Shown: piece by piece, positions 1 to 27,242 of the stretch
Numbering within the stretch: the stretch's first letter is position 1
Layout of the letters: each line of letters opens with the position of its first letter
Source: Deinococcus sp. YIM 77859
GTDB lineage: Bacteria > Deinococcota > Deinococci > Deinococcales > Deinococcaceae
DNA length: 64,000 nt
Assembly (NCBI RefSeq): GCF_000745175.1
Contig: NZ_JQNI01000002.1
Span: 1,097,001 to 1,161,000 of the forward strand
Direction of reading: 5' to 3'
Program-made: the position numbers and the translations under genes
Notes under the pieces: model-generated
The model's database searches: none
Told to the model about the DNA's origin: nothing
Seen by the model: only the letters and a program-made list of their open reading frames with translations

Positions 1-96
1 AGCCAGACACTCAAACGCTACTACCAGGTCCGCACGCCCCAAGACCGGCCGACCAAGCCTGAGGAGAAGACTGAGCCGCTCTCGAGGCAGACCTGA
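1..96 (+). CDS. C-terminal end of an unidentified protein (partial)
   Basis: The first 31 codons of the window are open in frame 1 and end in TGA at 94-96. The peptide is polar and basic, starts SQTLKRYYQV and ends LSRQT. The 5' part lies outside the window. No domain is recognisable, and the tail looks like a disordered C-terminus. It converges on the acylphosphatase gene, whose stop is 18 bp away. The call rests only on an uninterrupted frame reaching the window edge. Confidence 0.4.
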   Translation, partial: SQTLKRYYQVRTPQDRPTKPEEKTEPLSRQT

Positions 97-113
97 GCGG
101 AATGCGGCGGGGC

Positions 114-377
<264 letters not shown>

Positions 378-468
378 ACGGCCATGCTAGCGGGTCCAGG
401 GCGCCTTTCTGACGGTCAGGTGAGGAATTCGGCTGGGCGCTCACCCACGGGGCGGTAGAGTGGGGGGG

Positions 469-521
469 ATGCCCGCCCAACCCGTGCCGACCGCCCTTTT
501 CTTCTGCGGAGCGGACCGCGA

Positions 522-525
<4 letters not shown>
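469..525 (+). CDS. 18-residue mini-ORF overlapping the TamB start
   Basis: An ATG at 469 lies 7 nt after TAGAGT (456-461), the usual leaderless spacing in this window. The frame runs 18 codons (MPAQPVPTALFFCGADRE) and stops with TGA at 523-525, overlapping the GTG start of the giant TamB gene at 522 (GTGA). This layout suggests translational coupling: the leaderless mRNA would load ribosomes here and re-initiate on the large ORF. No homologue can be inferred from so short a peptide, so coding is unproven. Confidence 0.35.
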
Positions 526-11189
<10,664 letters not shown>

Positions 11190-11228
11190 CGGCAGGGCTG
11201 TAGGCTGCGGCGCGCAACCCAACGACAG

Positions 11229-11264
11229 AAAAACGAGGGCCGCCCCAACAACTGGGGCGGCCCT
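11229..11264 (-). terminator. Intrinsic terminator between convergent genes
   Basis: A perfect 12-bp stem (11236-11247 with 11253-11264) and a 5-nt loop. On the minus strand the stem is followed by a five-T run (11229-11233), so it would have to be read by transcripts entering from the minus strand, yet the nearest minus gene lies upstream at 11278-11736 and reads into it. On the plus strand the hairpin follows the TamB stop by 47 bp but lacks a T tract. It most probably ends the 152-residue gene and may also serve tamB. Confidence 0.75.
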
Positions 11265-11277
11265 CTCCCTGCTGCCC

Positions 11278-11736
<459 letters not shown>

Positions 11737-11793
11737 AGCGGGGAGTATAGCGGGGCAGGGCGTGGCGCGCCGGAAGTGATGGGGGGTGAGCAG

Positions 11794-11816
11794 AAAAAAG
11801 ACCGGGGCAGAAGCCC
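11794..11816 (-). terminator. Probable intrinsic terminator of the ABC-F gene
   Basis: On the minus strand GGGC-TTCT-GCCC (11816 to 11805) is followed, after CGGTC, by a six-T run (11799-11794), 27 bp past the stop codon. The stem is short (4-5 bp), so the call is moderate. Confidence 0.5.
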
Positions 11817-11842
11817 ATGCCTCAGCCTTTCTTCTCCACGCG

Positions 11843-13918
<2,076 letters not shown>

Positions 13919-13950
13919 ATCGGAGGAAGTCTACGGGCCAAAAGGGCGAA

Positions 13951-13983
13951 GGGTGGAAGGAAGCGAACACTTCCCTGCCACCC
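13951..13983 (-). terminator. Hairpin downstream of hsp20
   Basis: Outer arms GGGTGG (13951-13956) and CCACCC (13978-13983), inner arms GGAAG (13959-13963) and CTTCC (13970-13974), six-base loop. It lies 18 bp past the hsp20 stop in a gap that carries no gene. On the minus strand a CCCTTTT stretch follows. Confidence 0.55.
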
Positions 13984-14000
13984 TTTCCAGCTCCTAGGGG

Positions 14001-14492
14001 TTAGGACTGCTGGGGTTCTGCGGACGTCTGCCCGCCGCCCTGTTCGGCATCCACCGTCTTGGGCGCCGTGAGCTGACCGCCGGTGCGCACCTGGATGTTG
14101 CGCTTCTGGGCAGCCTCGCTGCGCGGCACACGAATGGTCAAGGCGCCGTGGTTAAAGTCGGCCTCGACCTTGGTGAGGTCGTACTTGGCGGGCACGCTAA
14201 AGGTGCGGATAAAGGTGCCGTAGGCGCGCTCGACGCGGTGGGCGGTGCGGCCCTCGTTGCGGGTGTACGTGCGCTTGGCCTGCACGGTGAGGGTCTGGTT
14301 CTCGGCCTCGATCTGGATGTCCGCCGGATCGACGCCGGGAAGGTCCAGGGTGAGTTCGAGCCCCTGCTCGTCCTCGTGCACGTCCACGGGCGGCGCCAGG
14401 CGCGATACCTGGCCGCTCACCATGCCGCCAAAGGCCCGGTCCATACGCTGGGTCAGTTCTTCGATCTCACGGAAGGGATCAAATCGCATCAT
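14001..14492 (-). CDS. hsp20: Small heat-shock protein Hsp20 (alpha-crystallin family)
   Basis: 163 residues from the first ATG of an ATGATG pair (14492). That start is chosen because AAGGAGG lies 7 nt upstream; an in-frame ATG further upstream lacks this. An N-terminal arm (MMRFDPFREIEEL) precedes an alpha-crystallin domain (about residues 35-132, containing VDVHEDEQGLELTLDLPGV). The C-terminal tail has an I-Q-V anchor of the IxI/V type. It would bind unfolding proteins as an ATP-independent holdase in the cytoplasm. Its promoter carries an HspR-type inverted repeat, pointing to heat-shock repression. Confidence 0.95.
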   Translation of the reverse strand: MMRFDPFREIEELTQRMDRAFGGMVSGQVSRLAPPVDVHEDEQGLELTLDLPGVDPADIQIEAENQTLTVQAKRTYTRNEGRTAHRVERAYGTFIRTFSVPAKYDLTKVEADFNHGALTIRVPRSEAAQKRNIQVRTGGQLTAPKTVDAEQGGGQTSAEPQQS

Positions 14493-14557
14493 CTGGAAAC
14501 CTCCTTGACTGGAAGCGCTGCCCCCGGTCCTGGGGTGCCCTGCGCCCAACTGCCCGA

Positions 14558-14586
14558 AGTCTAAAACTTGAGTGCGGTCGTGTCAA
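14558..14586 (-). promoter_or_regulatory. Sigma-70-type promoter of hsp20
   Basis: On the minus strand TTGACA (14586-14581), a 17-bp spacer, then TAGACT (14563-14558). The start codon is 65 nt downstream, behind a good Shine-Dalgarno, so this gene has a leader, unlike most neighbours. Confidence 0.75.
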
Positions 14587-14587
14587 G
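14567..14587. promoter_or_regulatory. HAIR-like HspR operator overlapping the hsp20 promoter
   Basis: CTTGAGT (14567-14573), 7 nt, then TGTCAAG (14581-14587). The known HspR site (HAIR) is CTTGAGT-N7-ACTCAAG, so the left arm matches fully and the right arm 5 of 7. A wider dyad AACTTGA/TCAAGTT (14565-14589) is perfect. It fills the -35 to -10 spacer and overlaps the -35, as expected for a repressor site. HspR control of heat-shock genes is known in Deinococcus radiodurans; binding here is inferred. Confidence 0.7.
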
Positions 14588-14591
14588 TTAA

Positions 14592-16345
<1,754 letters not shown>

Positions 16346-16414
16346 GGAAACCGTCAGCTGCAAACGCTTGCGCTTCTGCCAAACACGGAGCGCTCTTATA
16401 GGAATGGAAGGCCC

Positions 16415-17668
<1,254 letters not shown>

Positions 17669-17686
17669 CCGAACCCCAAACAACCT

Positions 17687-17708
17687 GGCCCCCGCTCCGG
17701 GGGCCTTT
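17687..17708 (+). terminator. Terminator of the pyrRBC operon
   Basis: GGCCCCC (17687-17693) and GGGGGCC (17699-17705), five-base loop, then TTT, 18 bp after the pyrC stop. It lies between convergent genes. Confidence 0.75.
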
Positions 17709-17719
17709 GGTCTGCCTGG

Positions 17720-17893
<174 letters not shown>

Positions 17894-17990
17894 GCTCGTT
17901 TCCTTTCGGGGCCATCTTGGCACGCTGGCTCCTCCGACAAACGGCCTGCCCCTTAGGAAAGGCTTGAGAGAGCTCGCCACCCGAGCCCAC

Positions 17991-19076
17991 TCAGGCCTGT
18001 ACGCCAACCGCCTCAGAGACGTGGCGGAAGCCGTCCCGCTCGAGCAGCCGGGCCAAGCCGCGGTTGAGGCGGGCGGGAAGGCCCGGGCCTTCATAGACGA
18101 GTGCGGTATACACCTCGACCAGGCTGGCCCCCGCGCGAATCTTGGCGTAGGCATCCTCAGCGCTCCAGATGCCACCCACCCCCACGATGGGAACTCGCCC
18201 CCGCGTGAGGCGGTAGGCCGTGCGAATGAGTTCCGTGCTGCGGGCGTGGAGGGGGCGTCCGCTCAGGCCACCCGCCTCCTCCCGGCTCGGGTGGGTCAGC
18301 CCCTCGCGGCTCAGGGTGGTGTTGCTGACGATCAGACCGCTTGCCCCGGCCTCCAACACGGCCTTCACACTCGCCTCAAAGGCGGCGGGCTGCAGGTCAG
18401 GAGCCAGCTTGACGAGGACCGGCGGGCTGCTGAGCGTGCGGACGCGCCCCGCCTCCACCTCCTCCAGCACGGCCCGGAGCAGAGCAGTCAGGTCATCGGC
18501 CGCCTGAAGGGCGCGCAGGCCCGGCGTGTTGGGGCTACTCACATTGACGACAAAGGCGTCGGCCACGTCTTGCAGGACACGAACGCAGGTGCGGTAGTCC
18601 TGTACGGCGTCCTCGTTCGGCGTGACCTTGTTCCTGCCGATATTCACCCAAACGGGGGCAGGACGGGCCGGCAGCGCGCCGAGACGAGCCCGCAGGGCCG
18701 GTGCCCCCGCGTTGTTAAAGCCCATGCGGTTGATGAGGGCTCCGTCGCTGGGCAGGCGAAAGAGGCGGGGGCGGTCGTGACCGGGCTGCGCGCGAGGGGT
18801 GACCGTTCCCACCTCCAGAAAGCCGAATCCCAGGGCCGCAAAGGCGGGCACCGCCTCCGCATTCTTGTCGAGCCCCGCCGCCAGACCTAGGGGAGAAACA
18901 AAGGTGTGCCCCCACAGGGTCTGCGTGAGGCGCGGCTCCGCGGGGACCGTCCAGGTTCGCGCGAGCGCAGGCCAGACAGGAAGCCGCGAAGCTGCGCCCA
19001 GCACGCGCAGCGTGAGGTGATGGGCGTCCTCCGGGTCGAGGCGAAACAAGACAGGTCTCAACAGGCGGCGGTACAT
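17991..19076 (-). CDS. pyrD: Dihydroorotate dehydrogenase (quinone), class 2
   Basis: 361 residues; oxidises dihydroorotate to orotate with FMN and passes electrons to membrane quinone. The N-terminal helical extension (MYRRLLRPVLFRLDPEDAHHLTL), which marks membrane-associated class 2 enzymes, is present. NVSSPNTPGL near residue 180 holds the catalytic-base serine; SNTT and VGVGGI belong to the FMN phosphate site. The ATG is 6 nt from TATCCT (19083-19088), so probably leaderless and outside PyrR control, although it adjoins the pyr operon in convergent orientation. Confidence 0.95.
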   Translation of the reverse strand: MYRRLLRPVLFRLDPEDAHHLTLRVLGAASRLPVWPALARTWTVPAEPRLTQTLWGHTFVSPLGLAAGLDKNAEAVPAFAALGFGFLEVGTVTPRAQPGHDRPRLFRLPSDGALINRMGFNNAGAPALRARLGALPARPAPVWVNIGRNKVTPNEDAVQDYRTCVRVLQDVADAFVVNVSSPNTPGLRALQAADDLTALLRAVLEEVEAGRVRTLSSPPVLVKLAPDLQPAAFEASVKAVLEAGASGLIVSNTTLSREGLTHPSREEAGGLSGRPLHARSTELIRTAYRLTRGRVPIVGVGGIWSAEDAYAKIRAGASLVEVYTALVYEGPGLPARLNRGLARLLERDGFRHVSEAVGVQA

Positions 19077-19101
19077 CGCCCCAGGATACGGGGAAGGCTG
19101 C

Positions 19102-19564
<463 letters not shown>

Positions 19565-19580
19565 CGCCCAGTTTACCCTC

Positions 19581-19607
19581 TAAATCCGGATAGAAAATAA
19601 GGATTTA
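19581..19607. promoter_or_regulatory. Dyad operator candidate between the Rrf2 gene and pabBA
   Basis: TAAATCC (19581-19587) and GGATTTA (19601-19607) are perfect inverted arms with a 13-bp AT-rich spacer. The dyad sits where the -35 of the Rrf2 gene should lie (its -10 is 19570-19575), so binding there would block that promoter. Its size is typical of Rrf2 sites. The divergent pabBA -10 (19646-19651) lies 38 bp away. Confidence 0.55.
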
Positions 19608-19658
19608 GGCGGGATTGAGACACGCTCATGCCCGGGCTGCTCCCCTAGAATCCGGCGC

Positions 19659-21617
19659 GTGACCGCGCGGCCTGCTCCCCTGCCTCTCTCCCTGACGACC
19701 CTGTCTCCAGCCGATGTGCTGCTGCGGCTGCGAGCGGCGGGGGCACCAGGCATCGTGCTGCTTGAATCGCTGGGGCCGGCCGTCCCGTTTGGCCGCTACA
19801 GCGTGCTCAGCGCGTGGCCGGTACAGGTCCAGACCGCCCTGCCCGAAAAGCCGCCGGGTGAAGCCTTGTTTCCCGCGTGGCTGGGCGGCCTGAAGTACGA
19901 GGCTGCGCGCGACTTCGGGCTAGACACGCACGACCCCGCCGGCTCCGCCGCCTGGTGGGGCCTGTATCCCAGCGGTCTGGTCTGGGACCGCCAGACGGGG
20001 ACACTGCATCTGGTGGGTGAAGGCGGGCACGTGAACTGGGAGGCCGTGCTCGCGCGTGACCCGGCCCCCCTGCCCGCCCTGGAAGTGGGCGAGTTCGGGG
20101 CAGACGACGTGGACTATCCGGCGGGCGTGCGCGCCGTGCAGGAGCTTATTCGAGCGGGTGAAGTCTATCAGGTCAACCTCTCGCGCGGCGTGCGGGCGGA
20201 GGCGACGGGTGATCCCCTGGCCGCCTACCTGCGCCTGCGTGAGGTGAACCCCAGCCCCTTCATGGCCTTTCTTGACCTGGGAGAAGAGGTCATTGTGTCG
20301 TGCAGCCCCGAGCGGCTGGTGTTGTGGGCGGAGAACACCCTCTGCGCTCGGCCCATCGCGGGCACGCGGCGGCGCGGCGACACCCCGCAGGAGGATGCGG
20401 CGCTGGAACGTGAGCTGCGCGCAAGCCCCAAGGAGGTGAGCGAACACACCATGCTGGTGGACCTGGTGCGGCATGACCTGGGCCGGGTCGCGGCGGCGGG
20501 CAGTGTCTCCGTGCCGGATCTGGGGCTGGTCGAGCGCTACAGCCACGTGATGCACCTCGTCTCGGAGGTGCGGGCCACGGCCCGGCCCGGGCTGACGGTG
20601 CGTGACCTCCTCGCAGCGACCTTTCCCGGCGGCACGATCACCGGCGCCCCCAAAACGCGCGTGATGACCGCCATCCGTGACCTGGAACCGGGACCGCGCG
20701 GCTGGTACACGGGGAGCGTAGGCCTCGTGAGCGGTGCGCGGGTGGACCTCAATATCCTGATTCGGACGGCCGCGTTTCACCGCCAGCCGCCTGCGATCAG
20801 CGGCCCACCCAACCCGCTCGCAGGCCACGGGCGCTGGACGGTCCAGGTCCGTGCCGGGGGCGGCACCGTGATCGATGCTGACCCCACGCATGAGGCGCAG
20901 GAGACCGTCCACAAGGCCCAGGCGCTGCTCGCCGTGCTGTCGGGCCAGCCGGGAAGGTCCCCCCAGCCGCCTGCCCTCCCCGTCCCCGGCCGGGTGTGGT
21001 TACCGCCCCCCGCCCCCTCCCGCACCAGCCTGCGCGTCCTGCTGCTGGACAACCGCGATTCATTTACGATGAACCTCGCCCACGACCTGCTCGCCCTCGG
21101 CGCGGCGGTCGACCTGCGGTCACAGGACGAGGACGCCGCCGAACTCCTCGCCTCTGCGCCCGACGCCGTCTTAATTGGGCCGGGGCCCGGGACGCCAAGC
21201 ACGAGCGGCTCTACCCTCGCCCTCACCCGGCGCTGTCTGGCGCGGGGCGTGCCGCTGCTGGGGGTCTGCCTCGGGCACCAGGCGCTCGGCGAGGTGCTGG
21301 GCGGGCGGGTGGAACGCGCGGCTCCCGTCCACGGCCGTCCCGAGGCGGTGCGGCACCGCGGGGAGGGCCTGTTTGCCGGAATCGTGGACGGCACCCCCTT
21401 CGGGCGCTACCACTCGCTCGTTGTCCGCGGGCTGCCCGAGGAGGTGGTGACGGCCCGCAGTGCGGACGGTGAGGTGATGGCCTTGCAGGTTCCGGGACGA
21501 GCCGCCTGGGGGGTACAGTTTCATCCCGAGAGTGTGCTGAGCCCGGCTGGGCGGGTGCTGCTGGGCAACTGGCTGAGGCTAAGCTGGGCCGCGCGGAGCG
21601 GTCAGGGCGGGCCGTGA
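19659..21617 (+). CDS. pabBA: Fused aminodeoxychorismate synthase (PabB-PabA)
   Basis: 652 residues. Residues 1 to about 430 are a chorismate-using synthase domain (AGEVYQVNLSR, PIAGTRRRG near 231, ATFPGGTITGAPK); about 455-645 are a class I glutamine amidotransferase with GVCLGHQ (nucleophilic Cys near 534) and HPES near 621. It would make 4-amino-4-deoxychorismate for folate. The order PabB then PabA is the reverse of the plant and fungal fusion. The motif has Ala (PIAGT) where E. coli PabB has the covalent Lys (PIKGT), which is the anthranilate-synthase-like form. The following pabC favours the folate role, but a TrpE-TrpG reading remains possible. TAGAAT 7 nt before the GTG start indicates a leaderless mRNA. 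Confidence 0.85.
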   Translation: MTARPAPLPLSLTTLSPADVLLRLRAAGAPGIVLLESLGPAVPFGRYSVLSAWPVQVQTALPEKPPGEALFPAWLGGLKYEAARDFGLDTHDPAGSAAWWGLYPSGLVWDRQTGTLHLVGEGGHVNWEAVLARDPAPLPALEVGEFGADDVDYPAGVRAVQELIRAGEVYQVNLSRGVRAEATGDPLAAYLRLREVNPSPFMAFLDLGEEVIVSCSPERLVLWAENTLCARPIAGTRRRGDTPQEDAALERELRASPKEVSEHTMLVDLVRHDLGRVAAAGSVSVPDLGLVERYSHVMHLVSEVRATARPGLTVRDLLAATFPGGTITGAPKTRVMTAIRDLEPGPRGWYTGSVGLVSGARVDLNILIRTAAFHRQPPAISGPPNPLAGHGRWTVQVRAGGGTVIDADPTHEAQETVHKAQALLAVLSGQPGRSPQPPALPVPGRVWLPPPAPSRTSLRVLLLDNRDSFTMNLAHDLLALGAAVDLRSQDEDAAELLASAPDAVLIGPGPGTPSTSGSTLALTRRCLARGVPLLGVCLGHQALGEVLGGRVERAAPVHGRPEAVRHRGEGLFAGIVDGTPFGRYHSLVVRGLPEEVVTARSADGEVMALQVPGRAAWGVQFHPESVLSPAGRVLLGNWLRLSWAARSGQGGP

Positions 21618-22333
21618 GGCCGCTGCCCCCTCACCTGGAGCAGAGCGCGTGGCTACACGGCGCAGCCGCCTTTACCACCGTTCGCACGCGCTGGGGCGTG
21701 CCGCTGCTGTGGACAGCGCACCTTGCGCGGCTGACGGCGACCTGCACTTGGCTCGGGCTCCCCGTTCCGCAGGGCGAGCCCCCAGCCCTGGAGCCGCTCC
21801 CCTGGGGGCTACTCCGCCTGACCGCTACACCGGAAGGCCTCTTCTGGTCGCACCGGTGCCTTCAGCCGGGCCCGCGTCCGTTCGGCGGCGTGCGGGTACA
21901 GCTCACGGGCGTGCAGGTTCATCCGCAGCTCGCGGCCCACAAAACCGCCAACCACCTGCCCTACCTGCTCGCAGGACGGGAAGCCGCACAAGCGGACGCC
22001 TTTGAGGGCTGGCTGACCGACGGAGACGGGAACCTCGTAGACGGGGGGCGCACCTCGCCCCTCGTAGAACTCCAGGGGCGGCTGGTCGTGCCCTCGGGCG
22101 GTCTGCCTGGCCTCACCCGCGCCCACTTCCTCAGAGGACAGACCTTTGAGGAGCGGCCTGTCCCAGTCAACGCACTTCCCCACGCCAGCCGCGCCTGGGT
22201 GTGCGGGAGTGGCGTGGGTGTCGTGCCGGTGCGCGAGATCGTGGGCGACGGCTGGCGGGTCACCCTTCCGGTACGGTGGCCGGACCTGCGCGACCCGGCC
22301 CTGGTCTGGCCAGCGCCCGCGGATCCCGCCTAG
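21614..22333 (+). CDS. pabC: Aminodeoxychorismate lyase-like PLP enzyme
   Basis: 239 residues, shorter than the usual 270 or so. Fold-type IV PLP family: the HKTANHLPYLLA motif gives K110 as the likely Schiff-base lysine, and GDGNLVDGGRTSPLVE matches the cofactor-binding loop. It would release pyruvate from aminodeoxychorismate to give p-aminobenzoate. The GTG start overlaps the pabBA stop (GTGA), so the pair is a translationally coupled pABA operon. The usual Glu before the TS of the loop is replaced here, so a D-amino-acid or branched-chain aminotransferase role is not fully excluded. The stop overlaps that of the convergent gene in CTAG. Confidence 0.85.
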   Translation: MRPLPPHLEQSAWLHGAAAFTTVRTRWGVPLLWTAHLARLTATCTWLGLPVPQGEPPALEPLPWGLLRLTATPEGLFWSHRCLQPGPRPFGGVRVQLTGVQVHPQLAAHKTANHLPYLLAGREAAQADAFEGWLTDGDGNLVDGGRTSPLVELQGRLVVPSGGLPGLTRAHFLRGQTFEERPVPVNALPHASRAWVCGSGVGVVPVREIVGDGWRVTLPVRWPDLRDPALVWPAPADPA

Positions 22334-22929
22334 TGACCGTCCTGGCCGACCCGTTCGCTCTGCAGGCGCCCGCCGCCCGCCGCCTCCTCGAGCCGCAGCG
22401 CCCCGTAACGGCGCAGCACACGAATGGCCTCATCGGCCTTGGTTCCATTCGGATCACGGGCAATCACCAGGATGTTGCCGGACCTCAAGGCACTGGAAAA
22501 CCGCTCGGCCTGGGCCGCGGGCACCCCCATCCGCCGCAGCAGCTTCACGTAGTCGCCGTGGTCGCCCCCGGTGAGGGCACCAAAAAGAGCGCCCAGGCCC
22601 GCGCCGCCGATGACTCCGTACATGATCGCGAGCAGGCCGCCTTCCTGGTAGATGCGCGTCTCAGGAATGAGCAGCAGCAGGAGCCAGACGGGGACCGTCA
22701 GGGCCGCGCCAGCCAGCGCGCCCAGCAGAAATCCGCGAATCACATTGGCGGAGCCGCCCGGTGCTCCCGCCTCAGGGCTTACACCGGTCGCCTGCGCGAT
22801 GTCATCCTCGGCCACGACGTCGGCCAGGGCGAACCCGAGGTGTTCAGGATCAAAACCACGCTCCCGCAGGGCCATCAGGGCGCCCTGGGCCTGCTGCGGC
22901 TCGCGAAAAAGGGCAACGACGCTTTCCAT
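22330..22929 (-). CDS. General-stress-type protein with glycine-rich membrane core
   Basis: 199 residues from an ATG behind CCGGAG; the frame extends further upstream but with no start signal. An N-terminal alpha/beta segment (MESVVALFREPQQAQGALMALRERGF) resembles the YflT / stress protein 17M module. A Gly/Ala/Leu-rich stretch follows (about residues 67-120: FLLGALAGAALTVPVWLLLLL, then GVIGGAGLGALFGALTGG) that looks like two membrane helices or a glycine zipper. A second alpha/beta segment with NILVIARDP ends the protein. A shorter relative is at 29091-29579. Role unknown; probably envelope or stress related. Confidence 0.75.
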   Translation of the reverse strand: MESVVALFREPQQAQGALMALRERGFDPEHLGFALADVVAEDDIAQATGVSPEAGAPGGSANVIRGFLLGALAGAALTVPVWLLLLLIPETRIYQEGGLLAIMYGVIGGAGLGALFGALTGGDHGDYVKLLRRMGVPAAQAERFSSALRSGNILVIARDPNGTKADEAIRVLRRYGALRLEEAAGGGRLQSERVGQDGH

Positions 22930-23055
22930 TGCTCCGGTTTTATCACGGGCGGCAAGTGCGGCGCGAGGGACAAAGCGGGCGCCTACAGGCCCGAAGTCGG
23001 AAAGAAGTCGGGAACAGGTACGTTCGGCCCACACCGGGTTTTCTATACTGCGCAC

Positions 23056-25571
<2,516 letters not shown>

Positions 25572-25669
25572 GCGAGTCGGAGGGAGCAGGAAACAACCTG
25601 ATCTGCCCCTTTTTTCCTTCTTTTGCTGATTGTGTTGACCACGACCCCCTCACGCCTGGAGGTTTCACC

Positions 25670-26998
25670 ATGACCGTCACCGAAGACCCCAAGAATCCAC
25701 TGCCAGAAACGTCCAAGCTCGGACGGCATCAGATTCCCAGTTACCTCGACCCGAACAATCTGGGACCGTACGAGATCTTCCTAGAGCAGGTGGAGCGGGT
25801 GACACCGTACCTGGGGAAGCTGGGGTACTGGGTCGAGACCCTCAAGCGGCCCAAGCGAATCCTGGTGGTCGACGTGCCCATTCACCTCGATGACGGAACG
25901 GTCGCCCACTTCGAGGGCTACCGAGTGCAGCACAACACCAGTCGCGGCCCGGCCAAGGGCGGTGTTCGCTATCACCAAGACGTCACCCTCTCCGAAGTGA
26001 TGGCCCTGGCCGCCTGGATGACCATCAAAAACGCTGCGGTGGGTCTCCCCTACGGCGGCGGCAAGGGTGGTATCCGCATCGATCCCCGCCAGTACTCCAC
26101 CGCCGAGCTCGAACGCCTCACTCGCCGCTACACCAGTGAGATCGGCATCATCATCGGTCCAGAAAAAGACATTCCCGCTCCGGACGTGAACACCAATCCC
26201 CAGACGATGGCGTGGATGATGGACACCTACTCCATGAACGTGGGCCGCACCGCGACCGGCGTGGTCACCGGCAAACCGGTGTCGCTGGGGGGCAGTCTGG
26301 GCCGCAGCGACGCCACGGGACGGGGCGTCTTTGTCACCGGGGCCGAGGCCATGCAGAAGCTGGGTATGCCGCTGGAAGGAGCGCGGATTGCGGTGCAGGG
26401 CTTTGGGAATGTGGGGAGTGCCGCCGCCCGCATCTTCCAGCAGCACGGCGCGAGAATCGTCGCCATTCAGGACGTGACCGGGACGATCTACAGCGGGGCG
26501 GGTATTGATCCGGTGGCCGCCCTGGAACACCTGCGGCAGACCGGGAAGATCACCGACCTTCCCGGCACCGAGACCCTCCAGCGCGAGGAGTTCTGGGGCG
26601 TGGACTGCGACGTCCTTATTCCGGCGGCGCTCGAAAAGCAGATCACGCTGGACAACGCCGACCGAATCCGGGCGAAGCTGATCGTGGAGGGGGCCAACGG
26701 GCCGACCATTCCCGCTGCGGATGACCTGCTGGCGCAGCGGGGGGTGACGGTGGTGCCGGACGTACTGGCCAATGCGGGGGGCGTGACGGTGAGTTACTTC
26801 GAGTGGGTGCAGGACTTCTCGTCGTTCTTCTGGACGGAAGAGGAGATCAACCAGCGCCTCGACCGCATCATGCGTGAAGCCTTCCAGAGCCTGTGGGACG
26901 TCAAGGAACGCCACGGCGTCACCCTGAGAACCGCCGTCTACATCGTCGCCTGCACTCGTGTCCTAGAAGCCCGCGCTCTGCGTGGCCTCTACCCGTAA
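25670..26998 (+). CDS. gdhB: Glutamate dehydrogenase, catalytic (GdhB-like)
   Basis: 442 residues from the ATG at 25670 with GGAGG 8 nt upstream; the open frame extends further back but over the gdhA 3' end. It converts 2-oxoglutarate and ammonia to glutamate with NAD(P)H. All key residues are present: K96 (RGPAKGG), K120 (WMTIKNA), K132 (PYGGGKGG) and the catalytic Asp in PAPDVNT near 172; Rossmann motif [10 protein letters not shown]. The 98-bp gap after gdhA is T-rich (near 25608-25630) but lacks a hairpin, so both are probably one operon. Confidence 0.95.
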   Translation: MTVTEDPKNPLPETSKLGRHQIPSYLDPNNLGPYEIFLEQVERVTPYLGKLGYWVETLKRPKRILVVDVPIHLDDGTVAHFEGYRVQHNTSRGPAKGGVRYHQDVTLSEVMALAAWMTIKNAAVGLPYGGGKGGIRIDPRQYSTAELERLTRRYTSEIGIIIGPEKDIPAPDVNTNPQTMAWMMDTYSMNVGRTATGVVTGKPVSLGGSLGRSDATGRGVFVTGAEAMQKLGMPLEGARIAVQGFGNVGSAAARIFQQHGARIVAIQDVTGTIYSGAGIDPVAALEHLRQTGKITDLPGTETLQREEFWGVDCDVLIPAALEKQITLDNADRIRAKLIVEGANGPTIPAADDLLAQRGVTVVPDVLANAGGVTVSYFEWVQDFSSFFWTEEEINQRLDRIMREAFQSLWDVKERHGVTLRTAVYIVACTRVLEARALRGLYP

Positions 26999-27022
26999 GC
27001 GCCCTTCCTCCTCCTCATTGTC

Positions 27023-27056
27023 ACGGGAGCCTCGCTTGGAGCGCTCCCGTCTTTGT
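27023..27056 (+). terminator. Terminator after gdhB
   Basis: ACGGGAGC (27023-27030) pairs with GCTCCCGT (27043-27050) over a 12-base loop, followed by CTTTGT. It starts 25 bp after the gdhB stop. Confidence 0.7.
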
Positions 27057-27242
27057 CTGTTCTGTCGTCACTCGGCGCCCCGTTGCGCTGGCAGGGGGCT
27101 GAGAGACCGGCCGTCAGGTGCCACGCCTTCTGTCTTGGTTGCGGTGTAGGGCTGTCTGTTGTCGCCGCTCATGCCCCAGCCTGGCTTGACCCGCCGCTGC
27201 TTGAGCTGGGCCTGCTTGGTTGCGCACCTTACAATGCCTCTC

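Noticed and set aside
27091..27120. GGCTGAGAGACC resembling the CUGAGA element of a TPP riboswitch
   Set aside because: The second conserved part (CUGAUCUGGAUAAUGCC type) and the closing stems are missing, and the downstream gene is not a thiamine gene.
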